Source: Lolium rigidum
Taxonomy: Eukaryota; Streptophyta; Magnoliopsida; Poales; Poaceae
Direction: 5' to 3'
Assembly (NCBI RefSeq): GCF_022539505.1
Contig: NC_061508.1
Location: 63,001,754-63,065,753 of the forward strand
DNA: 64,000 bases
Positions within the stretch are counted from its first letter, which is position 1; each line of letters starts with the position of its first letter. The notes below the pieces were generated by a model. It was given only the letters and a program-made list of their open reading frames with translations, was not told the origin of the DNA and did no database searches. This document shows, in pieces, positions 1 through 11,904 of this stretch. A program made the position numbers and the translations under genes.

Positions 1-1835
1 ATCGAAGAAATCTTCGCCTTCCTTTTGGGTATAGCCTTTGGCTACAAGCCGAGCTTTGTACTTCTCAATAGTACCATCAGCTCGAAGCTTCTTCTTAAAT
101 ACCCATTTACATCCTACAGGTTTGCACCCATAAGGACGCTCAGTTAACTCCCACGTTCCATTAGCCAAGATGGAATCCATCTCGCTTCGAACCACTTCCT
201 TCCAGTAGTCTGCATCAGGAGATGCGAGAGCTTCTGAAACGGTAGTGGGAGTATCATCCACAAGATACACAATGAAATCATTACCAAAAGACTTTGCAGT
301 CCTTTGTCTCTTACTCCTTGTGAGAGCTTCATTGTCATTTTCATCAGAATCTGAACTCTCATCATCAGATTCGTCATCAGACTCCGTAGGAGTTTCATGT
401 ATTGGATCAGATTCCCAACTAGACATGCCATGCATATCTCTCATAGGAAATATATCCTCAAAGAATGTAGCATCTCTTGATTCAAAGATGGTGCCAACAT
501 TCATGTCGTCTACTCCAGATTTCACCACAAGAAATCTATAAGCAATGCTATGAGAAGCATAGCCAAGAAAGACACAGTCCACGGTTTTTGGTCCAAGCTT
601 TCGCTTTTTTGTGATTGGCAAATTCACTTTTGCCAAACAGCCCCAAGTTCGTAGGTAGGAGAGTATTGGTCTTTTCTTTTCCCATTCCTCATAAGGGGTA
701 ATTTCTTTATTCTTGGTTGGAACACGGTTTAGGACATGACACGAAGTCAATATAGCCTCCCCCACCATTCCTTGGATAAACCCGAAACATCTAACATAGC
801 GTTAACCAAATCTGTTAGAGTACGGTTTTTTCCTTTCCGCAATCCCATTGGATTGTGGGAAATTGGGAGGCGTCCTCTCATGAATTATACCATGTTCCGC
901 ACAGAATAAATTGAACTCATTAGAAAAGTACTTTCCACCACGATCGGACCGAACCCTTTTTATCTTTCTTTCAAGTTGATTCTCAACTTCAGCCTTATAG
1001 ATTTTAAAGAAATCAAGAGCCTCATCTTTAGTTTTCAGGAGATACACATAACATTATCTAGTGGAATCATCAATCAAAGTCATGAAATATTTTTTTCCAC
1101 CTTTTGTCAACTCACCATTCATCTCACATAGATCTGAATGCACGAGTTCTAGTGGTGCCAAGTTTCTTTCCTTCACAGGTTTGTGAGGCTTGCGAGGCTT
1201 CTTTGCTTGCACACAAGCATGGCACTTAGAGCCTTTGACAAAGGTGAATTTCGGAATTAAACTCATATCAGCAAGCCGCGTCATACAACCGAAATTAACA
1301 TGACAAAGTCGTGAATGTCAAACATTAGTTTCATTAACACTAGTGCTTACATGGTTCACAACATTATCACAGAAGTCTTCTAGAGAGAAGCGAAACATTC
1401 CCTCACAATCATATCTCTTTCCAACAAAAGTTCCATACTTAGACAGTACAACTTTATTGGACTCAAACACCAACTTAAACCCATCTTTCATAAGACGGGA
1501 GCCACTAACGAGATTCTTCTTGATAGAAGGGACATGCAAGCACGTTCTTCGGCTTGCACGATCTTTCCCGAAGTAAACTTCAGATCTACCGTGCCAACAC
1601 CACGAACAAGTAGCATGTAACCCATTCCCCATCATTACCGAGGAACCTCGGGCCCGATAAGAGGTAAACATGGAGATGTCAGCACACACATGAACATTGG
1701 CACTGTATCAACCCACCATTCTGTAGGCTGAAACACCGAAAGAACAGATGAGGTAATATATTACCATACCCCGTAGTTCCTTCCTCTCGTGTTGCCAATG
1801 ACCATGCTCGACAGAATTTGAGTTCCGTCCAGCCC
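1..1835 (-). pseudogene. Ty1/copia pol fragment (GAG-pre-integrase, integrase, start of reverse transcriptase), cut by the window edge
   Basis: Minus-strand polyprotein of a copia retrotransposon. Reading from right to left: a GAG-pre-integrase stretch (1318-1689, 'GMFRFSLEDF'), the integrase zinc-binding end and core (1054-1284 with 'CHACVQAKKPRKPHKP' and 'LELVHSDLCEMNG'; 802-1047 with 'RSDRGGKYFSNEF' and 'FPQSNGIAERK'), an acidic Ser/Asp linker (about 260-420), then the start of RVT_2 reverse transcriptase (1-180: 'NGTWELTERP', 'GCKWVFKKK', 'YKARLVAKGYTQKEG'). The reverse transcriptase continues beyond base 1. The reading frame is broken several times, so this is a dead copy. Domain identity is clear from family motifs; the element name is not known to me. 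Confidence 0.9.
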
Positions 1836-2925
1836 TAATATTTCTTTCCTTTGCGTTGTGGACAACGATTAGCCCAATGGCCAGTCTCGCCACACACCCA
1901 GCAAGGATCTTTCTTCTCCGTTTTCCCCTTCTTCTTGAAGTTGGTAGTCTGGGAGACTCCTTTGTTCTTTCCCTTGGACTTGTGGGCATTTTTCTGTACC
2001 ATATTGGCAGCAGAACGTCCATCGGTTCCTCCAGTGTGTTTGTATTTTTCCCTCGCCTTCTCCTCAACATCCAGAGAGCCCATGATATTCTCAACAGAGA
2101 ACTCATGCCTCTGATGTTTTAGAGAAGTGGCAAAGTTCATCCATGAAGGGGGAAGCTTAGCGACAATGCATCCCGCGACAAACTTGTCCGGTAGCACACA
2201 CTTGAGGAGCTCAAGTTCCTTTGCCATGATCTGTATCTCATGAGCCTGTTCTACTACAGATCGGTTCTCAACCATTCCGTAGTCATTGAACTACTCCATA
2301 GCATACAGCTCACCTCCCAGCATCGGCAACACCAAACTTAGCGTCCGAGTGCATCCCACAGTTCCTTCCCATTTCGTATGTGCAGATAAGCATCAACCAA
2401 CTTGTCTCCAAGCACACTTAGGACGGCGCCCACAAAGATTACGGTGGCATCCCCGAACGCTTTATCCTCGTCAGGAGTAAGCGGATCTCTGGGAGTACCT
2501 TCCGCAACTCGGTGCACGCCCATAGAAGTGAGCCACAAGAGGGTCTTACTCTGCCATCTCTTGAAATGAGAACCCGTAAACGGGCTCGGTTTGAGCGCAG
2601 CAGCAAAACCAGACGGTGAAAATTGCCTAAGCAGATAAGGTTTTTGGATTGTTAGATTATTAAGCAATTTCCGTGTGAGTTTAATTACCGAAAGCAACAT
2701 TACAGATGCACAAGCATACTTAACCATACACATCAGACTAAGCACATGCATCAGATCTGAACATGGAACAAGTAGCAGTGCAAGGTAGGAGAGGAAAAGC
2801 ACGTACATCGCGACCGAGAAGGTCGCACCAAAGCAAGACACCACCACCACCATGGGAGTTGTTGATGTCGCCCATGGTGTAGTCGGATCTGTCGATGAAG
2901 CAGCCGAACCGTCGATGAAGAACAC
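1835..2925 (-). pseudogene. Ty1/copia gag, frameshifted
   Basis: Nucleocapsid/capsid gene of the same minus-strand copia element. Upstream part (about 2340-2620): 'FSPSGFAAALKPSPFTG', 'RWQSKTLLWL', 'KELWDALGR', the UBN2-type gag of plant copia. Downstream part (1835-2275): 'LELLKCVLPDKFV', 'LPPSWMNFATSL' and a CCHC zinc knuckle 'CWVCGETGHWANRC'. The two halves are in different frames, with stops between 2275 and 2340. A short first exon beginning ATGGGCGACATC (near 2873, minus strand) followed by an intron-like stretch to about 2630 is possible; this is inference from the frame pattern. The product would package the element RNA if it were intact. Confidence 0.85.
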
Positions 2926-2929
2926 GAAC

Positions 2930-3512
2930 AGCAGCGAGCAGTCGCGTCGAGACGCTCCCCAAAAACCTTATCGCCCGTCTCCCGGTGCAGGATCTCAACG
3001 GACGGGGTTTCGGAGGCCTGCTCTCCCGGACGGCTGTGCACGCAGTCGCCGGGATGGGGAAGACTAGAGAGTAGCATAGTAAAAGGAACTTCGCGAGAGA
3101 GATCTAAGAGCCCTGTTTTCCAGATCTGATTGGTCTCCTTGTATAGCCTGGGAGGAGAGCGTTGACACGCGTAGGAAACCAGGGACACGCGGCGAGCATG
3201 CACATTAGGCTTCCTTGAGTGTGTCTCGAACTCGAACTCGAGTCACGAAACGCGACGTGCGTGCGTGACGAGGTGAGGCGGGGCGGGCGGAGGAGGAGGA
3301 GTGCGCGAGGGCTCTTTCTATTCTCACTCACTTGGAATGACTAGAACAGCAGCCCTTATATATCACTCCAACTCACTCTCAATTAGCAATGTGGGACTAA
3401 ACTTTGTCCCCCAAGGCTGTCCCAAGCTGCCAACGTGGATGGGCTTTGAGATTTCAGGAATTGTAGACTATATGGGCTGCCTTACTGGGCTGCAGCCCAT
3501 TTACATTCAACA
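2930..3512 (-). repeat. 5' LTR and leader of the minus-strand copia element
   Basis: On the minus strand an LTR begins TGTTGAATGTAAATGGGC at 3512. It has a 'GATATATAAGGGC' TATA-box region near 3355 and a GC-rich transcribed leader. The second LTR lies outside the window, so the inner LTR boundary cannot be set. I see no classical TGGTATCAGAGC primer site here. The right-hand limit is supported by the TG start only. Confidence 0.6.
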
Positions 3513-3603
3513 ATATCTAGACACTCTTTAGTGTATAGATACATTAAATTTTTAACAATTTTTTGATATCCTTTTATAGACGAAAGGAGGAAGTAGAGTA
3601 ATA

Positions 3604-3686
3604 CTTTCTCCATTTCTAGTAAAAAAAATGCATAACTTTATCTAGATACTTATCAGAGGATTATTACGGCCTTTTTTACATATACA
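3604..3686. mobile_element. Left part of a Stowaway-like MITE split by a Helitron
   Basis: TA then CTTTCTCCATTTCTAGTA at 3602 onwards, continuing to 'AACTTTATCTAGATAC'. It is an inverted match of the sequence ending at 7486. The TA at 3602-3603 pairs with TA at 7487-7488. With the 3687-7379 insertion removed, the MITE would be about 190 bp, a usual Stowaway size. Confidence 0.65.
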
Positions 3687-6600
3687 CTAGTACAAAGGCC
3701 CGTGCGTTGCCACGGGTGCGGCTCACAAATTTATCGTCTGCCATTTTATTTTATAAATGTAATCAGTTTTCACCTCACGTCTCTTTACCCCAACTTTGTA
3801 ACAACATGTCATATTCCCTGTCTACCCAAATCAAGGTTTAGAATGCTTTATTGCATGCCGTGGATAATTTCAGCAAATGAATAACATATTTAGTTCATTT
3901 TCTGTTGTTTATACTCGCTCTTCATTCTATTGCTTGTCAGCTGTTAATTGATATATCATCTTTTATTTAAACATGATCAATAACATAGAAATTGGTACAT
4001 GGGCCAACAAATTGGTGCAAAAAATGAAGTCATCAATTCGTAATTATAAACATTTTAGACACATTATCAGGAGCACGCGATGCCTTTAGGTGAGCTTAAA
4101 AACTCACTCATCAAACGAAAAAAAGAAGAACCACGCTGCAGTGCGGCCGCCGTAATATAGTCCTGCCACGCAAACGCATCCAGGCCATATCATCTTTCTC
4201 GTACTCCACCTGTCTCTTCTACAGTCCAGGGCCTCGCATTTTACTCCTCCACCGAAGACACCTCATCACCCATTTATCTCTCTTGAGTTCTCCGACACCC
4301 TAAAATGTTGCTCTGTCCATTCATTCATATGATAATTAGTGTACTTCACCACTAAGTACTTATGTGGGGACCTAACAGTTTTTAAGTTATCCAAACGAAG
4401 TTCATCGTGGACACAACTTTGGATATCCATGTTCATTGCATGCAAATGCAGCATGTCAAGCTAAATGCATTGTGAAATTCAATCACCCCTGCAACTACAC
4501 TTACTAACATCTACTTTGCAACTCGAAAATGGTGACTATAAGACGCCAAAAGTAGATACAAATGCAGCATGTCAGGCTAAATCCAACGTGAAATTTAATC
4601 ACCCCTAGAAGTACTCTTGCTAACAGCTACTGCTTTGCAACTCGAAAATGGTGACTATAAGTCGGAAAAAGCAGATAATCACCAAGTAACTAAAAAAGCA
4701 TAAAGCATGCAAAATCTACAATTAGTTTGTATACAACCAAAGGGAAATTTACACATGTTGTTTAGGAATTCATACACAAGACATTATTACTTCAACATTG
4801 GTTTCAATACTCGAAAGCCTTTGGTATCTACCCTTTCTACTGTAAAATAGTATCTAAGAATAAGTTCAAATATGAGAGCCCCTATATTCGTCCAATCCCT
4901 TGCAAATAATAATTATCTAAGGATATTCTTACTGACCTCTTTATTTACTACATACATACCGAAGAATTATTGGATCCCCTCCGCATACCCAATTCTCCTC
5001 TTCTGGATAAGGTACCAGATCAAATCTGCAAATAACAAGAAAATCTTGATAATTTTTTTTGTTTTTTCATGTATAAAGTTCAGCAATTTAACCTCTAGTT
5101 GCCGCATTGCTATGTGTTAGGCCCACCCTGCAGTATTTTTAAGATATATATGCTGATGGATAGCTTAACAACACCATAGTAACTAATACAGTTTGTGGGA
5201 CATTATTGGAACATATAGATCTATATCTGAAAACAGAAGAACAATAAATTTTCACTGGATCATCAGCTTAAGCAGCATGTAATCGATATAAGAAAGGATC
5301 GTGTGTACATGGGTTTGCCAACACTTGAAATCTATCAGTTTACAAACAATAATATCAGTATAAATCCACTGTTATACAGACATGTCTACTATTAAGTGAA
5401 ATTGTTAACACGAAAGAAGAAAGCCATCCTTCAGATCTACCAAATTCCAATGAATAATTTGTCTGTACGTAGCATCTTAATAGAGGATAACAACAGAGAC
5501 TATTAGTTTTAGGCAGCAGAACAATATGGGAATTACCTATGTTTTATCATACAACTACATAGATAAGTTTCAGTTTGATGCCCCATCAGTAACAGCGTGC
5601 TGGATGAGAACTCGCTCAACCTTGAGCTCCAGCACTCTAGCTTCGTTGTTGGTTTGTGTGCAGAACTCGACTTACAACAGTAAAAGTGCAGGAAACCATG
5701 TAGCATTATCGGTGGAGGTCATGGTAGTGCAGATAACACAACTAATGATCCATTTATAATAGGATGTCATCATATGCAAAAGAGCGGAAATTTAATGTGT
5801 CAACGACAAACCTGGATCCTTCAATATTGCATGACAATGAAATCAATCTCCAGAGTTTTGCACTTGACATCACAAAGCTCATCGATATTGAAGTAGATAC
5901 TGAGTATTGTCTCCATAATTTTCTTCTTCGTAGTAGTTCACTCGAGTTCACAAAGTTCTGAAGAGCTGAAGTGTATAGTACACCATCACTTGGTAATCAA
6001 TCAAAACAGTTGTACTTCAACCTGGATATCAATAAATAGTTCTGCAAGAATACTAACCAAAATAATTTGAATTTATCTAACATCTAAGAGTATTTAGTCT
6101 TTCATGAAGTAGCTAATGATGCGCCATTACTCTAATTAGCTACACTTGCTTAAATATCTGACATACTACCATGTTGAAAAACAGGTTTATGTCCAAACTG
6201 TGCAAATTGTTGTTCTGGTTGAAATAATTACATTGTGCAAACCTCCTTATACTGTAATCTGCTACTACAAATCACCTTTTCAGGGTTTCCCTTTTCCCTT
6301 GTACCACGTTAAGAGCAAAGTTTTTATCCCAAGCTTCGTCTAACATGGGGTTGAAATAGTAAATGTCAATGGAAAAATCCATAGAAATCCTACCGAATCA
6401 TAATAATGCTAATTGGCAGTTCAACGCTTCTAATTCAGTTACCCTTGTCTGCTTTTGTCACTTTATGAGACACCAAAACTCATGCCAATCGGGGGAAAAA
6501 GTATGCTCCCTCGTATGTTGTGCTATTCACATTTAAATGTATGACACATGGGATCATACTTCCTGCTCCACATTATTCATTATTGAAAATGAGGTTCAAA

Positions 6601-7379
6601 GGACAAAACTTTATTTAGCTATAGCATTGTAAGAACTGATTTTTGAACATAAATCAGAGCAAGATCAGTTACCGGTCGGGGAGATCTAATCCATTGAGAA
6701 TCTGCCTTGTGTATGCAGATACTTGTGAATCTCACGGTTTATACTTGTGATAGAGAGATGAATGATAACCTTTTGTAACAAGCTCAATAAAAATGTAGAG
6801 TTTTGCTTCTTCATGCATTTTAAGTTTGAACATCATTCCTAGCGTACACAAACAATGACTTAAATAAAAAATTCTTGAATCGGAATACATAAACAAGCAA
6901 CATCAAAAGGAGTGCTGAATGTACCTTGTCAGTTCCATAATAGTACAGAACTATATTTTTATATTTAAACTGACTAAAGAGAGCAATTTCCTATGAAGCA
7001 AAATATAAAATCAGAGATGTACATAAACAGAGAACATTAGAGATTTAGAAGATGGCAGAGCATATGAAATGTGAGAGTGTGTGATATACACAACAGTTGA
7101 TATTACATGATTAATACTACTGACAGAAATCAAGAACAACAACAAACCTGTTCTTGTGCAAGAATAGACTGATGTGCATTGCTTCCTATGTAAGTAAAGA
7201 CACTTCCTTAACAACAAAAATTGAACCTTCGCTGCACAAATATTCAATATCAAATGCCAATGATTTTTTTCTTACCAAAACATATTATTAAATGCTTACC
7301 AAGTACAGCAGAATCAAGAAAATATGCTTGCTCACTCCTAAGAATTTCCTCGCGAATAGAAGTGTTCACTGCGAAGAGA
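3687..7379 (-). mobile_element. Non-autonomous Helitron, about 3.7 kb
   Basis: The minus-strand 3' end carries the Helitron hallmark: a hairpin CCCGTGGCAACGCACGGG, then CCTTTGTA and terminal CTAG followed by T. The other end on the minus strand is A|TCTCTTCGCAGTG, giving the TC start and A/T insertion site. Excision joins two halves of a MITE at an AT dinucleotide, which supports both ends independently. No RepHel helicase or RPA-like ORF is visible. The AT-rich interior (short ORFs at 4872-5120, 5526-5759, 5754-5951) could hold captured gene pieces, but I recognise none. The hairpin end is strong; the 5' end is inferred. Confidence 0.72.
4444..4680. repeat. Imperfect tandem duplication, about 117 bp unit, inside the Helitron
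   Basis: Two copies starting 'AAATGCAGCATGTCA' at 4444 and 4560. Both carry 'TGCAACTCGAAAATGGTGAC' further in. Copies differ by several substitutions and small indels. Confidence 0.8.
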
Positions 7380-7486
7380 TAATTAGAAGTCATTTTGTGT
7401 TATGCCAGCTCATTGATTATGTTATTAAAAGATGCACTACTATCTAGAAAAAGTTGAGCAAATTTTCTATTAAAAAACGGAGAGAG
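7380..7486. mobile_element. Right part of the Helitron-split Stowaway-like MITE
   Basis: The reverse complement begins CTCTCTCCGTTTTTTAATAG and contains 'AACTTTTTCTAGATAG', matching the left part at 3604. It is flanked by TA at 7487-7488. Confidence 0.65.
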
Positions 7487-7487
7487 T

Positions 7488-8196
7488 AATAAAATGGTCG
7501 CATTGCTATGATGTGACGGCCAAATGTACAAGAACCCGTAAAAATCATTTCATCATGCGTACGGTCGTTTTCGGCTTTGGAATTTGGGTTACCGATAATG
7601 AAGTTTCAGTTTCAGACAAGTAGCAACCCCCGACCGTGTCAAGGCAAGGATGTCACCTGCTGGGCGCAGATAGCATGCCGTCATCATCGCCAAGCGTGTA
7701 TTGACAATGCGCGCGCATGGTGGGTGCAGACCGGATCAACATGCAGAGAGATTTTTTTTTTTTTTTTGGAAAAAACTAACATGTAAAGAGATTACTGTCG
7801 ACTTGGTTTCAGGCTGCTGCTTAATAATTGGTGGTAATCGTTCTAGGCAGAGGAGACGACTTCGATTGTTTGGTCCGCGCTAACGAGTCATGGTGACAAA
7901 ACTGTAACCATCAATTTGTGAATGCGTCTCCTCCGAGTACAGTACAAAAATTGGCATAGGACTTTTATGCATCGCACCATGGTTCGTTGTATGAAATGTA
8001 CCCAGCAAGTTTACATTGTTTTAGTAAGGACCCATCTAGCTAAATGGTCCATAAAATAGGTCAAGTAACCAACTTATTATCACCGAAATACTAGTAAAGA
8101 GTAAAGATCCCGTCTGGCCGAATGGTCCACATAGAGTTCAGCTTAACCACGACCTGATCTTAGCACATATTAGCTCAGTTGAAATAGATGCTTTGA

Positions 8197-8232
<36 letters not shown>

Positions 8233-8967
8233 GCTTTAAGGCCATATGTATATTATTTGATACATCCCTTACAAGAAAAAGAAATAAAGCACAAGTCCTT
8301 GAAAAGTTCAACACCATCATGCTCCGATGGCGCCCCGTGAGCAAAGCTCGATGATGCGCTCGGTCTCCGGCGTAGTGAAGCTCGTGCGAGAGAAACTTTG
8401 AGAAAACCTAAGCGCTTATAGAAGTGACGGCCGAGAAGTCATCGATGTAGACCAAAAGATGACAAGCTGACAGCAATCAAAATCTTGGAAGATCGTTATC
8501 CCGCAGAAGATACTATCGAGTTGGGCCGGGTTGAAGGACCTTTATTGTTAATGCCGACGATGACACTTCACCAGAGACGAAGAGAACATATGTTTCAGAT
8601 TAAGTACCTCCAAATCTTAGTGGCACGCTACCATTTTTTTCTGAAACTAAGGATGAGTTCTTGCATATGAATACATTTTTTTCCATACACAATCATCCAC
8701 ATCAAGTATATGAGCGCATGTTTTCTCATATTGGGCTAGGCTTGTGAAGGTCTTTAAAGCGCATAGTTTAGGGCTTCCGGCCCACTAAATGATTGCCAAT
8801 CAGAAGTTCGAGCCCAGCTAAAAAGGTTGCGAGAAAAGGGCAGATCTAAAAAAAAAAACCAAAAAGGAAGGCTACGAGGTAGTAGGTGTGACTATTTTAC
8901 TGGCTGCATGCATGAAGATTCCGTGACAACCGTAGGTTGGGCTACGCAAGAATTTGTTTGCATGTAG
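7488..8967. other. Intergenic stretch without a recognisable gene
   Basis: AT-moderate DNA with a T-run near 7750 and an ATT microsatellite at 8197-8232. Short ORFs (for example 8485-8670) have no recognisable domain. No RNA gene seen. Confidence 0.6.
8197..8232. repeat. (ATT)12 microsatellite
   Basis: Twelve uninterrupted ATT units on the plus strand. Confidence 0.97.
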
Positions 8968-8981
8968 AAGATGACAGGAAT

Positions 8982-9291
8982 TTTTTTTTTTTTGCGAAAC
9001 ACAGTACAATCAAAGACGCTCATACATACGCGCACACACTCACCCCTATGAACGCACACACGCACACCCTACCCTTATGAGCACCTCCAAGAGACTTTGT
9101 TGAAGAACTGATCCGGCGGGTCTTGAGATTGACGAAGTCACCACAGACGCCTCGCTGTCGACAGGAACGTCGCCTCCCATTGAAGAATATTCCGCCTTTA
9201 TGAGACACCAAAGTGTCAAATCTGGGATTTGAACTCTGGTGGGCTGGGGGTGCCACTGCCCTCCTAACCATCCAACCACAGGTTGGTTCTC
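8982..9291 (-). mobile_element. SINE (grass Au/PoaS type), complete
   Basis: Minus-strand tRNA-derived retroposon of about 310 bp. The head contains 'GTTGGATGGTTAGGAGG' (A-box region) and 'AGTTCAAATCCCAG' (B-box region) for RNA polymerase III. The tail ends 'TGTACTGTGTTTCGC' then an A-run (the T-run at 8982-8993 on plus). It is flanked by an exact 14-bp target duplication AAGATGACAGGAAT at 8968-8981 and 9292-9305. The class is firm; the family name Au/PoaS is from memory. Confidence 0.9.
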
Positions 9292-9305
9292 AAGATGACA
9301 GGAAT

Positions 9306-10052
9306 ATATAACTCCCTGATAACATATTTTACTTTTTGAAATCAAAGGTATAACATAGATTATTCTAACTGGCCGAAGTCTCATTGGCAGAGCCAAATTA
9401 CAAGCAAGGTGCCCTTTAGACAGAAAAAATACAACCAAGAGGTTTGATGTGAACGCCACGCAAACCTTGAGTCCTTGTGAGTGTTGTCACCATGTAATGC
9501 ATATAAGATTTTCGAATTTTATGATGGGAAGTCCAAATACAAGTTGCCATGTGCATTTATGTGTCGGGCTTGGCAATTTTGATTTTTTTCCAAAGAAAGT
9601 AGCACCGTCGCTTCTAGATCAGGTGGCCATACTTGGGTCGTGCCAGTGTTCTATTTCCTCACTTGGCTGGCCAGAATTTTCTAAAGTCAAATGATGCAAA
9701 GTTTGATCAAGTTTATTAAGAAAATTATCTATATCTACAATATCAAATGTATACTTTACATTGTTCGATTTTTAGAAAATGTATATGCACTACATTGTGA
9801 CAAGGAGGGGGTAATGCAAAGCTAACAATCTGATAAAGATGAGACAATAGGAGTCTAAACAAAAAAAAAAAAAAGGGAAAGGTTACTATCTTGTATCAGG
9901 GAGTGCGTCAATTTGGCACCCAAAAAGACATTTAAAGAAGTGTTATATCGTTTTTGAAAACTTTGAAAAAATATTTAAAGGCTCATTTATCTTTTAAAAA
10001 AGAATATCATCATGTTGTCGATGATTTATTCTACTTCTGTGTGAATATTTAA
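9306..10052. other. Intergenic, with a degraded mariner/Stowaway-type MITE end near 9690-9815
   Basis: The segment 'CAAAGTTTGATCAAGTTTAT' to 'GGAGGGGGTA' (about 9697-9814) looks like half of a Tc1/mariner-derived MITE common in grasses. The left terminus is not clear. Nothing else is recognised. Confidence 0.5.
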
Positions 10053-10116
10053 TACTCCCTCCAATTCATATTAATTGACACTAGTATAGATGTATCTATA
10101 TATGAAAACTTAAAAC

Positions 10117-10507
10117 GGAGGCCGAGCTACACGAAGCCCTATATTGCAAACACTCAGAATTTGTATTTCAAAAATTTATAAAATCTGAATCAAAATTCTA
10201 GAGATAGCTAATGTTGTATACTACAATGGTGTAAAATCTCAATACAAACTACATCATATTCTAGGCTACACAAAAATGACAAATTCTGATCAATTTTATA
10301 GTGAAATGTGCACATTTGAAGACTATTAAATTTGTCATATTTTGCCAATTGTGTAGCCTAAAATACAAATCAGTTTGCATTCAGATTTTACACCATTGTA
10401 GCATACAACATTGGCCAACTCTAAGATTTTGTTTCATATTTTTTTGAAACTTTAAAATATGAATTTTAAGTCTTTGAAAATAAAGAGCTACATGTAGCTC
10501 GGCCTCC
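10117..10507. mobile_element. Fold-back MITE with GGAGGCCGAGCTAC termini
   Basis: Termini GGAGGCCGAGCTAC and GTAGCTCGGCCTCC are exact inverted repeats. Inner arms such as 'ATGGTGTAAAATCT' and 'AGATTTTACACCAT' also pair, so the whole element folds back. The right end holds the palindrome GAGCTACATGTAGCTC (10485-10500). No coding capacity. Related ends occur at 23710 and 46179. Confidence 0.8.
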
Positions 10508-10571
10508 AAAATGCAACACTCTATCTAAACACAATTTTATTGTAGATACACGGAAATTCAATTCGGCTCTC

Positions 10572-10922
10572 GGGTGCGTATGCACCCTCTACCAAAAAAT
10601 CATATTTCGAAATGTCGAAAAATTTTAACAAAAAATTTTACATGTACATCTTCATAATATATGTTCGTTCGTCAAGTTTCACGAAAAACCAATATTTTTT
10701 GTGGTCTATATAAAAAAGAGAAAATTTATCTTGTGAAAAGCATTATTTTTAGCACTGAGTTTTGTCTTTTTTACACACGTCACATGATAAGTCGGTTTTT
10801 TATGAAACAACTTTGTAAGCGTGTAGCACGAGAAGAGTTACATGCGAATTTTTGGTTTCAATTTTTTTAGAATTCAAAATATGTGTAAGATGCATTTTAA
10901 AATAGAGGGAGCATATGCTCCC
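10572..10922. mobile_element. Palindrome-ended MITE
   Basis: The left end GGGTGCGTATGCACCC (near-palindrome) and right end GGGAGCATATGCTCCC (perfect palindrome) are each self-complementary. Together they form inverted repeats extended by 'CTCTA' and AT-rich arms. About 350 bp, non-coding, inserted in the Stowaway at 10055-10995. Confidence 0.7.
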
Positions 10923-10997
10923 ATGTTCCAAAACACCACTCCCATACACATAGATACATCTATTTTAACGGCAAAGTAATAAAGACCGAAGGGAGTA

Positions 10998-11904
10998 AAG
11001 GCTACCTTATATGCTATCATCGGCAAAAGTGACAAAAATGTAGATCTAGGAGCATGAATAGTGCAACAACTTCCGGATCTTCTAAAATTTAACCAATTTA
11101 TCTTTCTTCTAAGCCGAAAATATAAGTTATTTTACATTAAAAGGTTGCACTCTCATAGTGTACATAGTTGAATACATCTACCTATTTGTTTTGGAAGTTT
11201 TAAAACTTGGAAATCAAGTTTTTAACATATTTTCCTCAAAAAATGGCTCACGAGATCTCTTCCCTGCATCCCCGCAAGCTCATATCACAAAGGGAATCAT
11301 GACGCAAGCAAAGAACAGGTGTCATGATCATGGCGACCTTTTGACCTCTCCGGTTTAGTTAGCCTGTGTCTGAACGCGTGCCACCTACTACCTTAGAAGT
11401 TTTCACGCTGCTTTGCTCCTCCCTACTTCATGGTTGACTGCTAAGTCTTCTTCATAAGCTACGTAGCTTTTGTGGGAAGCATGATGTTGTCTTGGTCCAT
11501 GCTTAGACAGTGTTGTTCGGTCAGTCGAGGCAGTGCGTGGGAGGGAATTGCACATCATGTACAGGAAGGAGTGATATTTACTCCTTGCTATTCTAGTTTT
11601 ATACATTTACATTTACTCAGATGGTGAATTGTCCGAAGAGTACACCCATCTTTGTGAGTTGTTTGATCTAGATGATCATTTGCCAAAATTCCTTTGGCCA
11701 AGGTTGGAAAAAACACTAGACGTAAGTGAGACGATTGGCATTGGTCTAGTGCCTAGACGGTGCTTAAACGTTCTAGGCGTAGCCTAGACGGGTATATAGT
11801 TTGTATCATAAAATGTGTAAACATGTTATCATATGTGAATACACATTAATCTAGATCATGTTAATAAGTAAATTACTATCAACTACTAATAGAATATGGC
11901 CCAT
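10998..11904. other. Intergenic; nothing recognised
   Basis: AT-rich at first. Around 11700-11800 there is a stretch with repeated 'TCTAGGCG/CTAGACGG' motifs that resembles repetitive grass DNA. The short ORFs (11158-11358, 11403-11606) show no domain. Confidence 0.5.

Larger units (their letters stand above)
10055..10995. mobile_element. Stowaway MITE interrupted by two other MITEs
   Basis: The left end CTCCCTCCAATTCATATTAA (after TA at 10053-10054) and right end 'GAAGGGAG' (before TA at 10996-10997) are inverted. The inner sequences 'ATAGATGTATCTATA' and 'TAGATACATCTATTTT' also match inverted. Removing the two inserts (10117-10507, 10572-10922) leaves about 200 bp, a normal Stowaway size. 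Confidence 0.75.

Noticed and set aside
8982..9291. A tRNA gene
   Set aside because: The A- and B-box-like motifs belong to a SINE: no cloverleaf could be drawn, and poly(A) tail and target duplication are present.
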